Shown in pieces: positions 34,291-41,585 of a DNA stretch of 64,000 nt. Origin of the DNA: Ruthenibacterium sp. (GTDB lineage: Bacteria; Bacillota; Clostridia; Oscillospirales; Ruminococcaceae); contig JAHHSL010000004.1 in assembly GCA_020025235.1 (NCBI GenBank), positions 1 to 64,000 on the forward strand, written 5' to 3'. The notes under the pieces are model-generated. The model saw only the letters and a program-made list of their open reading frames with translations. It had not been told where the DNA came from and did not search any database. Every line of letters begins with the position of its first letter. Position 1 is the stretch's first letter. The position numbers and the translations under genes were made by a program.

Positions 34291-35280
34291 ATGAGCAATG
34301 AGACCGTGCTGCCGCTGCAGCCGCCCACCGCCCATGATTATAACCGTGATATCGTATTTATGATTTTCCCGCTGCTGGCGCTTTCCACCTATTTTTACGG
34401 CATGCGCCCCGCTGCGCTGTGCGCCACTGCGGCCCTGACGGCAAAGCTGTGCGATCACCTTGTTGCGTGGCTGCGCAGACGCCCGTATGATAAGGAAGAA
34501 AACAGCAGCGTGCCGATCGCGCTGGTGCTGGTGATGATGTTCCCGGCTTCGGTGCATTATTATGTTGTGGTCATCAGCGTTTCCACGGCGATCCTGATTG
34601 CAAAGCACGCATTCGGCGGCTATGGCTGCTATCCGTTCAACCCTGCCGCGGTGGGGTATGCCGTGGCGGCGGTAAGCTGGCCGACGGAGATTTTCCGCGA
34701 CCCGGTCCCGTTTACCAGAATGACCGTTGCGGATGCAAGCAATGCGGTGCTGGTGGACAGCGTCGCGCACATGCTGCGTTCAGGCGGCGTGCCGAACGTG
34801 CGGCTTTTCGATCTGGTGCTGGGCAATTTCCCCGGCCCGATCGGCACAACATCCGTCCTTATCATCATTTCCTGCGCCATGTATCTGTGGATGCGCCGTG
34901 ATATTTCGCTCGACATCCCCGCGGGCTTTCTGCTTGCGTGCGCAGGCGTTGCGTTTTTCTATCCGCGCGTCAATACGCTCGGGCTGGAGCTTCCGTGGAA
35001 ATATCTGGATATCCGCATCACGTCCCTGTGCTATGAGCTGCTTTCGGGCGCGATCATATTCGCCGCGGTGTTCCTTGTCAACGAACCGGTCACAAAGCCG
35101 AAAAACCCGAAGGCGCGCTTTGCCTACGGCGTGTTGGTGGGCTTTATGACGATGATGTTCCGCTATTTCGGCATCTATGATATCGGTGTATGCTTTGCGC
35201 TGATTTCCGTAAACGCAATTTCCGGCTATCTGGACCGCCTGTTTTCGGAACGGTTCTTTCGTAAGGAGGTGCGCTTATGA
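34291..35280 (+). CDS. RnfD-like membrane protein without the flavin threonine
   Basis: A 329-residue multi-helix protein that aligns with RnfD/NqrB (IFMIFPLLALSTYFYGMRP; AFGGYGCYPFNPAAVGYA, the RnfD G-x-NxFNPA-type segment; DIGVCFALISVNAISGYLDR). Where canonical RnfD carries the covalent-FMN threonine (LATATPL in the 9.7-kb copy), this protein has NAVLVDSVAH, so flavin attachment seems lost. Its stop overlaps the next start by four bases (ATGA). No B, C or G subunit genes accompany it. Role unknown. Confidence 0.8.
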   Translation: MSNETVLPLQPPTAHDYNRDIVFMIFPLLALSTYFYGMRPAALCATAALTAKLCDHLVAWLRRRPYDKEENSSVPIALVLVMMFPASVHYYVVVISVSTAILIAKHAFGGYGCYPFNPAAVGYAVAAVSWPTEIFRDPVPFTRMTVADASNAVLVDSVAHMLRSGGVPNVRLFDLVLGNFPGPIGTTSVLIIISCAMYLWMRRDISLDIPAGFLLACAGVAFFYPRVNTLGLELPWKYLDIRITSLCYELLSGAIIFAAVFLVNEPVTKPKNPKARFAYGVLVGFMTMMFRYFGIYDIGVCFALISVNAISGYLDRLFSERFFRKEVRL

Positions 35281-35933
35281 CGGGTTCATCCGATAAAAAA
35301 ACGCGCTCGCGCGCCGAAGTGGAGCACCGCGCGCGCCGCGACCGTATTTTCCTGAACAATCCGGTCATCATGCAGGGCCTTGGGCTTGCACCGCTGATCG
35401 TTGCGGCCACCACCTTAAAAAACGGCATCATGCTGGCGGTGGCGGTATTCCTGCTGCTGACGCCGATGCGTGTGCTTGCCGCAGCGCTGAGCAAATTTGC
35501 GTATTTCCGCTTCCGCGGGCTGACGTATGCACTGACCGCAGCGGTGGTGTATATCGGCGTGCGGTATATCATGGGGCTTTTGTACCCCACGGCAGACCTT
35601 GCCCTGCTGGGGCTGTACCTGCCGCTGCTTGTGGCGGACCCGATCATCCTCAAGCGTTATGAACGCCCGCAGCGCGAACGCATGCATACCGCGGCGCGCA
35701 AGGGGCTGGTCACCTCGCTGGGCTATATGCTCATCCTGATCTTCCTGTCAGCGATCCGGGAATTTCTGGGTGCCGGTACGCTTCTGGGTCACTGGATCGT
35801 CAAGCGTTCCTGGTTCCCTATGGCGCAGCTGCCGGCCGGCGGCTTTATCATCCTGGCGCTTGTCATGGGTGTGTGGCGCGCTGTGGCCGTCAATGTAAAA
35901 GAACAGATGAGTCTGGGGGCGGAAGAACGATGA
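35277..35933 (+). CDS. RnfE-like membrane protein lacking all cysteines
   Basis: A 218-residue six-helix protein of the NqrD/RnfE family; the family core IREFLGAGTLLG matches IREILGAGTLFG of the standard RnfE. It has no cysteine at all. The cluster ligands are replaced: LGTCPTLAV becomes LGLAPLIVA and VVNCIILG becomes VADPIILK. A basic N-terminal extension (KKTRSRAEVEHRARRDR) is also unlike RnfE. It overlaps its neighbours by four bases on each side. Confidence 0.82.
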   Translation: MTGSSDKKTRSRAEVEHRARRDRIFLNNPVIMQGLGLAPLIVAATTLKNGIMLAVAVFLLLTPMRVLAAALSKFAYFRFRGLTYALTAAVVYIGVRYIMGLLYPTADLALLGLYLPLLVADPIILKRYERPQRERMHTAARKGLVTSLGYMLILIFLSAIREFLGAGTLLGHWIVKRSWFPMAQLPAGGFIILALVMGVWRAVAVNVKEQMSLGAEER

Positions 35934-36541
35934 GAGAAATAATGCAGTCCCTGGGCACGTTTTTCACCTATGCACTTCTGGCGGTGTTTGCACAGAATGC
36001 CGTGTTCACCCGCGCACTGGGCGTTTCCCGCCTTGTCAAGCTGGTGGACGACACGGCGGTCGATTCGCTGACGTTCGGTGCGCTGCTGTGCGCAGTGCAG
36101 CTGATTGCTGCACCGCTTGGGTTTTACGCAAACCGACTGCTGGAACAGTACCGCTACCGCACCTATGTGCGCCCGCTGGCTATGGTGCTGTGCAGCGCGG
36201 CGGCATTCTTTATTGTGCTGTTCATCATTGTGCTGTGCTTCAAAATGGACGGTGCACGCAAATTCATTGCGGTGCTGCCTATGGCGACATTCAACACCTG
36301 TATCCTCGGCACCATGATTATCGGTTCCGTGCAGAGCTTTACGCTTTTGCAGACGATCGGCTTTGCACTGGGCAGCAGCGTGGGCTATGTGCTGGCGGTG
36401 CAGCTTGTGACGGAAGGACAGAACAAGCTGCAGAGCGAGGAAGTGCCCGCGACATTCCGCGGTCTGCCGATCACGCTTTTGTATATCGGCATCCTGGCTC
36501 TTGCGATTTACGGCTTCACAGGGCACGTTGTCGCATTCTGA
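35930..36541 (+). CDS. RnfA-like membrane protein lacking cluster cysteines
   Basis: A 203-residue six-helix protein of the NqrE/RnfA family; FRGLPITLLYIGI matches FEGLPITLVAASI of the standard RnfA. The first ligand region FLGICPFLG is ALGVSRLVK here, and TTNCAVLG is TFNTCILG, where the only cysteine is shifted by one position. I start at ATG 35930 because it forms the ATGA overlap with the preceding gene. A terminator follows at 36551. Confidence 0.82.
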   Translation: MREIMQSLGTFFTYALLAVFAQNAVFTRALGVSRLVKLVDDTAVDSLTFGALLCAVQLIAAPLGFYANRLLEQYRYRTYVRPLAMVLCSAAAFFIVLFIIVLCFKMDGARKFIAVLPMATFNTCILGTMIIGSVQSFTLLQTIGFALGSSVGYVLAVQLVTEGQNKLQSEEVPATFRGLPITLLYIGILALAIYGFTGHVVAF

Positions 36542-36550
36542 ATCAATTGC

Positions 36551-36588
36551 CCCGGCTGGCCTGCGTGTAAGCGGCAGCCGGGATTTTT
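36551..36588 (+). terminator. Terminator of the rpe/Rnf-like operon
   Basis: CCCGGCTG (36551-36558) pairs with CAGCCGGG (36575-36582), followed by a T run. Confidence 0.8.
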
Positions 36589-36611
36589 CATAGCAGAAGG
36601 GGGGCGGGAAC

Positions 36612-37502
36612 ATGCAGGTGCGAAGATCCGGCGCGCCGGACGCTGCGGCGCTGGCAGTGCTTGGCGTATGCGGCGGTGCGGATACCTTTGTTCTGGAAAA
36701 GGACGGCAGCGTGATCGGCGCGGCACGGATGCAGGAAAGCTGCCTTGTGCAGTGCGTTCTGGCGCCGGAGTGGCGCCGCCGCGGCTACGGCACGTTTTTA
36801 CTGCGGCGCATGCTGCGGTGCTATCCGGGCGCGGCACGGGCGCTTTGCCCGGAAAATGCCCCGGCACAGGCGCTTTTGCGCCGCTGCGGCTTTCGCCCGA
36901 AGGAACAGGGGGAACCGTGGGTGCGGGGTGTCCCGCACGATGACGGAGAAAATGCACTGAGCGTGGCGCACGCCTTTTTAAAGGAGCATGTCCGAGCCGG
37001 AATGACGGCGATCGACGCGACGGCGGGCAACGGCGGCGATACGCTGTTCCTGTGCCGCCTTGTCGGGCACGGCGGGCGTGTGCTGGCGTTTGATATCCAG
37101 CCGCAGGCAGTCGATAATACCAATAAAAAGCTTGCGGAAACCGGATACGGCGAAACCGGAAAAGCCGTGCTGGACAGCCACGCAAACCTTGCGGCCTATG
37201 CGCAGCCGGGCAGTGTGGATGCGGTCATGTTCAATCTGGGCTATCTTCCGGGCGGGGATCATTCGGTTTTTACGGAAAAGGAAACGAGCATCCCCGCGAT
37301 CGGCACCGCACTTTCGCTTTTGAAAAAAGGCGGGGTGATGACGGTGTGCGTGTATTCCGGCGGCGCGCAGGGCACGGCGGAGCGCGACGCGGTGCTGCAG
37401 TTCTTTGCACAGCTGCCGAAAGCGCAATACGATGTTGCCGTGCGGGATTTCAAAGAGCAGGCGGGTCTGCCGCCGGTTCCTGTCTGTGTGGTCAAAAAAT
37501 AA
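36612..37502 (+). CDS. mnmM: GNAT acetyltransferase fused to MnmM-type tRNA methyltransferase
   Basis: A 296-residue two-domain protein. Residues about 1-105 are a compact GNAT domain with the acetyl-CoA loop RRRGYGTFLLRR (about 56-67) and a C-terminal FRP segment. Residues about 118-296 match the PF06962 family (YtqB/MnmM), with the SAM motif IDATAGNGGDTLFL near 135, FDIQPQAVDNT near 160 and FNLGYLPGGDHS near 212. MnmM methylates nm5s2U34 to mnm5s2U34 in tRNA wobble positions. The gene stands just after a terminator and before the htrA promoter. The GNAT substrate is unknown. Confidence 0.85.
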   Translation: MQVRRSGAPDAAALAVLGVCGGADTFVLEKDGSVIGAARMQESCLVQCVLAPEWRRRGYGTFLLRRMLRCYPGAARALCPENAPAQALLRRCGFRPKEQGEPWVRGVPHDDGENALSVAHAFLKEHVRAGMTAIDATAGNGGDTLFLCRLVGHGGRVLAFDIQPQAVDNTNKKLAETGYGETGKAVLDSHANLAAYAQPGSVDAVMFNLGYLPGGDHSVFTEKETSIPAIGTALSLLKKGGVMTVCVYSGGAQGTAERDAVLQFFAQLPKAQYDVAVRDFKEQAGLPPVPVCVVKK

Positions 37503-37561
37503 AGGGCACGCAGCACGCTTTCCGGCAAAGGCGCGGGAAAATGTGCGGCAGAAAGGCCAGC

Positions 37562-37616
37562 TTTCACTCTTTTTTCACATGTGCGTGACTTTTTTTTCAC
37601 AAGGAAAGCATATACT
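37562..37616 (+). promoter_or_regulatory. htrA promoter with three phased TTTCAC elements
   Basis: TTTCAC occurs at 37562, 37573 and 37595, spaced 11 and 22 bases, all on one face of the helix. The last two are within TTTTCACA octamers. TATACT (37611-37616) is the likely -10 box. In Bacillus subtilis, tandem TTTTCAYA-like octamers upstream of htrA and htrB are CssR sites, so a two-component stress control is suggested. Confidence 0.6.
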
Positions 37617-37648
37617 AAAGTCAGCATCGAAAGAGGAGGATGTGCAGT

Positions 37649-38917
37649 ATGAACAACAATTGGGAATATGATTATTCCGAACTTTATCATAATCAGAATC
37701 AAAAAAGCAATCCGGCACAGGAAGAGCCGGTGTGCAGTGCCGCAGGCGGCAGCGTGCTGGATGAAATGAACGGCATGCCGCCGAAAAAGCACGGCACAAA
37801 CGGAAAACGCATTGCCGCAGTGGCGGCGCTCGTGATCTTCTGCGGCGCGGCGGGCTTCGGCGGCGGATACGCCGGCTACCGTGCGGCGCGCGGCTCTGCC
37901 GGAACAGTGATCCACCACGCGGCGGTGCAGGAACAGACTGAAAGTGAACCGGCGGCACCGGGCGCGGCGCTTTCCATAAAGGATGTGGCAAAGCGCGTCG
38001 GCCCGAGCGTTGTGGAAGTCACGACCGAGCAGGTCACCACGCACCCGATCTTCGGGCAGTTCGTGCAGGGCGGCGCAGGCAGCGGCGTCATCCTTTCGCA
38101 GGATGGATATATCATCACCAACAACCATGTCGTGCACGGTGCAACGCAGGTCAAGGTTCGCCTGACGGACGGCAATGAATATGAAGCAAAGATCGTGGGC
38201 ATGGACGCAAAAACGGATATTGCCGTGCTGAAAGTGGAGGCAGAGGGTCTGCCGGCCGTGGTTGTCGGTGATTCCGACGGCATTGAAGTGGGCGAACCGG
38301 TCATCGCGGTCGGCAATCCGCTGGGCCGTCTGGGCGGTTCCGTCACAAGCGGCATCGTATCCGCGCTGGACCGCACGATCACCGTGGGCAACGAGGAAAT
38401 GCATCTGCTGCAAATGGATGCGGCAGTCAGCCCGGGCAATTCGGGCGGCGGCCTGTTCAATGAACGCGGCGAGCTGATCGGCATTGTCAATGCAAAATCC
38501 GGCGGTGAAAATACCGAGGGCATCGGCTTTGCGATCCCCGTCAATACGGCGGTGCGCGTGGCAGAGGAGCTTATGGATAACGGATATGTCACGGGGCGCC
38601 CGGGAATGGGCGTAACGGTCATCCAGATCACCGATCCGCAGACGGCGTACAGCTACGGCGTAAGCCAGGCCGGCGTTTATGTGCGCGATGTGGCTGAGGG
38701 CGGCGCCGCAGAAAAGGCGGGGCTCAAGCCCGGCGACCGCTTTGTAAGCGTGGATGGCACGGCAGTTTCCGAAACCGGGGACGTCACCGGCGCCTTGGCA
38801 CAGCATCAGGTCGGTGATACGATCGAAGTACAGGTGGCGCGCGGAAAGCAGATCGTTTCGGCGTCCGTTGTACTGGAAGAATTGAAACCGCAGCAGCCTG
38901 CACCGCAGGAAGGCTGA
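37649..38917 (+). CDS. htrA: HtrA/DegP-family serine protease
   Basis: A 422-residue membrane-anchored S1C protease for quality control of exported proteins. A cytoplasmic N-terminus is followed by one helix (about 53-75), the trypsin-like domain (about 110-295) with triad His in NNHVVHGA (about 158), Asp in KTDIAVLK (about 190) and Ser in GNSGGGLFN (about 265), and one PDZ domain (about 310-400). I start at ATG 37649 rather than 37640 because AGGAGGA overlaps the latter. Single gene with terminator at 38928. Confidence 0.93.
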   Translation: MNNNWEYDYSELYHNQNQKSNPAQEEPVCSAAGGSVLDEMNGMPPKKHGTNGKRIAAVAALVIFCGAAGFGGGYAGYRAARGSAGTVIHHAAVQEQTESEPAAPGAALSIKDVAKRVGPSVVEVTTEQVTTHPIFGQFVQGGAGSGVILSQDGYIITNNHVVHGATQVKVRLTDGNEYEAKIVGMDAKTDIAVLKVEAEGLPAVVVGDSDGIEVGEPVIAVGNPLGRLGGSVTSGIVSALDRTITVGNEEMHLLQMDAAVSPGNSGGGLFNERGELIGIVNAKSGGENTEGIGFAIPVNTAVRVAEELMDNGYVTGRPGMGVTVIQITDPQTAYSYGVSQAGVYVRDVAEGGAAEKAGLKPGDRFVSVDGTAVSETGDVTGALAQHQVGDTIEVQVARGKQIVSASVVLEELKPQQPAPQEG

Positions 38918-38927
38918 GTATATAACG

Positions 38928-38962
38928 AAAAAGGCATCGAACGGTATGTTTCGATGCCTTTT
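38928..38962 (+). terminator. Terminator of htrA
   Basis: AAAAGGCATCGAA pairs with TTCGATGCCTTTT. Confidence 0.85.
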
Positions 38963-39055
38963 CGGGCAATCATTTCATCTAAATGTCAAAAAATGTAAAA
39001 AAGCCAAACCGTATCAAACCGGAAAATTGGCCGGAAAGAAAGAAGGCAGGACACT

Positions 39056-40249
39056 GTGTTTGAAAAAATCAATATTCGGATGCTGGGCGGATTTTCCGTT
39101 ACGGCGGACGGGAAAACACTTGCAGACAGTGAAACCAAAATGACCAAACCATGGCAGCTTTTTTGTTATCTTGTGCTTCACAAAGACAGAGTTACATCGG
39201 CAGATACGCTTTTGCACGAGATCTGGGGGGATGAGGACCTTACCGACCCGCAGAATGTGCTGAAGAATACGATCTACGCGCTGCGCAGATCGCTTGCCGG
39301 AAATGTAAAGCCCGGAGAAACGCCGATTTTGTACCGCGCGGGCGGATACTGCCTGAACGGGCGCATCAAATGGCGCGTTGACGTCGACCGGTTTGTGGAT
39401 CACTGCTCGGCGGCCCAGCGCTGCCGCGGCGGGATCGATGCGCGCACGGCGGCGTGGAAAAAGGCAGAAATCGTGTTCCGCGGCGAACTTCTGCCCCGCC
39501 TTTCGGGCGAAATGTGGGTCATGCGCGCGCAGCGCGAACTGGCAAAGAAGTACCTGTACTGCGTGCAGCAGCTGTGCGAAGGCCTGTTTGAGCAGGAAAA
39601 ATACGACGAAGCGCTGAAATCCACCGTGCGCGCACTGCGCATCGTGCAAAGCGATGAACCGACGATCCTTTTGATGTTCCGTGCGCTGGATAAGCTGCAG
39701 ATGCGCAGCGAGATCGTGGTGGCGTATAATAAAATGGCACGCTTCTTTGAAGCGGAAACAAGACGTCCGCTGTGCGATGAGATCCGGAACATCTACCGTG
39801 AAGCTGCAAAGACGGTGGATAAAACCGCGCAGGATTACACGGCGTTCCGCGAAGAGCTGGTCGAGACCCTGGACGGGAGAGGCAGCGAAAACGGCGCATT
39901 TTACTGCAATTACGAAGTGCTCAAGCAGATGTACGCCATGACCGCGCGCAGCGTGCGCGGCAAAGTGATCGTGCCGATGCTGGTTACCGTGCAGGCGAAC
40001 GCCGAGGACGAAGAGGAAGCGAAGATCCGGACGGCAGAAGCTATGGACGATCTGCGCCTTGCGATTTCCGCAACACTGCGCAAAAGTGATATTTTTGCAA
40101 AATACAGCCAGAATCAGTATGCGGTGCTGCTGTGCCTTGTGGATCTGCACGAGGCGGAAGGCGTCCGCACGCATCTGCAGAACGCATACGAAAACGCCGG
40201 TGCACATGCGGATGTCCGGCTGGATATCCGCATCCCGGCAGTCATCTGA
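39056..40249 (+). CDS. SARP/BTAD-type regulator with degenerate GGDEF-like tail
   Basis: A 397-residue regulator. Residues about 5-95 form an OmpR-type winged helix like SARP activators (MLGGFSVTADGKTL, then HEIWGDEDLTDPQNVLKNTI). Residues about 100-245 are a bacterial transcriptional activator (BTAD) domain built from TPR-like helices. The C-terminal part (about 280-385) resembles a GGDEF domain, with ALRKSDIFAKYSQNQYAVLL standing where LR-x2-D-x2-ARYGGDEF would be; the active site is lost (SQNQY for GGDEF). GTG start with AAGGCAGG upstream. Its targets are unknown. Confidence 0.75.
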   Translation: MFEKINIRMLGGFSVTADGKTLADSETKMTKPWQLFCYLVLHKDRVTSADTLLHEIWGDEDLTDPQNVLKNTIYALRRSLAGNVKPGETPILYRAGGYCLNGRIKWRVDVDRFVDHCSAAQRCRGGIDARTAAWKKAEIVFRGELLPRLSGEMWVMRAQRELAKKYLYCVQQLCEGLFEQEKYDEALKSTVRALRIVQSDEPTILLMFRALDKLQMRSEIVVAYNKMARFFEAETRRPLCDEIRNIYREAAKTVDKTAQDYTAFREELVETLDGRGSENGAFYCNYEVLKQMYAMTARSVRGKVIVPMLVTVQANAEDEEEAKIRTAEAMDDLRLAISATLRKSDIFAKYSQNQYAVLLCLVDLHEAEGVRTHLQNAYENAGAHADVRLDIRIPAVI

Positions 40250-40305
40250 TGCACTGCACCGCGCGGGAAAAATAAAAGAGCGCCGCACGGCAAAGAAACG
40301 TATCG

Positions 40306-40344
40306 TTCCGGGGAGGGCAGAATGTCCGCTCCGGAATTTTTTTT
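40306..40344 (+). terminator. Terminator of the BTAD regulator gene
   Basis: TTCCGG (40306-40311) pairs with CCGGAA (40331-40336) with an internal helper stem, followed by eight T. Confidence 0.65.
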
Positions 40345-40396
40345 CGCAGCCGGACGGGAAAAGCATGCAAAGGCGCAGGAAAAGCGCGGTTTGCGG

Positions 40397-40426
40397 TTGT
40401 CGCACAGGGCGGGAATGTGATACAAT
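40397..40426 (+). promoter_or_regulatory. Promoter of the nucleoid-associated protein gene
   Basis: TTGTCG (40397-40402), an 18-base spacer and TACAAT (40421-40426), the latter in an extended TGA context. Confidence 0.6.
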
Positions 40427-40455
40427 AGTAAAGTTCATGCAAGGGAGGAAAGCAA

Positions 40456-41472
40456 ATGAATATCGAACTTATCAGCGCAATCATCCATGCGCTTGACCCG
40501 GCCATTGATGCGCCGAGCCTTTCTCAGGCGATCCTGCCGCCTTCGGAGGAGGTTTTGCAGTATCTGGCGAACCATGCCGCAAAGGCGTTTGCAAGCGAAG
40601 ATGCAAAGGCGTGCACGCTGACGGATGATTCCCCGATCCTGCCGCTGCTTTATAAGATCGAAGAAGAATTTGTGGATAAAACGGCAGCCATTGCGCGGGA
40701 CTGGTTTGACGTCATGCTGCAGAACCCGTCGATCCCGGCTGCGGATCTTGTGTTCCTGCTGCTTGCGATCGACGGCACGGAATATCTTGCCGCGCTGAAA
40801 ATGAACTATAAAAGCGGCTGGCTGCATATGGCGGGCGACCGCGGGGGCGTGTTCCTCAACGAGCCGGTGCGCTGTGCGGCGATCCTGCCGGGCGCTTCGG
40901 GCAAGGCGGACGAAGCGTTCTTTGTCAGCATCGATGGCAGCGAAGTGCGCCTGAGCGAAAAGAAATACGAGATCGACGGCAGAAAGCAGACGTATCTGGG
41001 CAGCCGCATCGTGGGATGCCGCGTGGGCATGTCCCCGCGCGAAAAGCTTTCCGTCATCCGCGAAGCGGCAAGCGAAGTGAACCAGCAGTTTTACGGCAAT
41101 ACCGGCGTAGATGAACCGGAGCTTGCCAAAGCCGTGTGCGAAGAATTTTATACAGCGCGCGATGAAGAGCGTTCGCGCCCGGGCAAGCCCGACCCCGTGC
41201 CGGTGCAGGCGATCTGCGATAAGCTGTACGGCGATATGCCCCATGCGCGCGAAGCGTTTGAAAAAGCACTGGAGGAGCACGAGATCTCCATGGAAGAACC
41301 GCTGCCGATGTCGGCGCCTGCCGTGCGCCGTCTGGAAAAGCAGAGCCTGCGCAGCGGCGCCGGTGTGGAGATCAAGGTGCCTGTCAGCGTATACCGCGAC
41401 GAAAACGCCGTGGAATTTATCCGCAATGCGGACGGCACGACATCCCTGCTCATCAAAAATATCCTGATGTAG
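40456..41472 (+). CDS. Nucleoid-associated protein (NdpA/YejK family)
   Basis: A 338-residue soluble protein resembling the 37-kDa nucleoid-associated protein family. Supporting segments are LVFLLLAIDGTEYLAALKMN in the middle and the C-terminal pattern EISMEEPLPMSAPAVRRLE, then SLRSGAGVEIKVPVSVYRD and TSLLIKNIL, which parallels YejK. It is preceded by a GGAGG and its own promoter. It may bind DNA in the nucleoid, but no biochemical role is established for Firmicute members. Confidence 0.75.
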   Translation: MNIELISAIIHALDPAIDAPSLSQAILPPSEEVLQYLANHAAKAFASEDAKACTLTDDSPILPLLYKIEEEFVDKTAAIARDWFDVMLQNPSIPAADLVFLLLAIDGTEYLAALKMNYKSGWLHMAGDRGGVFLNEPVRCAAILPGASGKADEAFFVSIDGSEVRLSEKKYEIDGRKQTYLGSRIVGCRVGMSPREKLSVIREAASEVNQQFYGNTGVDEPELAKAVCEEFYTARDEERSRPGKPDPVPVQAICDKLYGDMPHAREAFEKALEEHEISMEEPLPMSAPAVRRLEKQSLRSGAGVEIKVPVSVYRDENAVEFIRNADGTTSLLIKNILM

Positions 41473-41512
41473 GCATTTTTGCGGGTTTTCTGCGCTTTTT
41501 TGGGCTGCCGCC

Positions 41513-41541
41513 TTGTTTTTTGGCGCAGAATATCATACAAT
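41513..41541 (+). promoter_or_regulatory. Promoter of prfC
   Basis: TTGTTT (41513-41518), a 17-base spacer and TACAAT (41536-41541). Confidence 0.6.
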
Positions 41542-41585
41542 AAGATGTATTTGGAACTTGTTTTTGCATATTTGGAGGATTTTTA

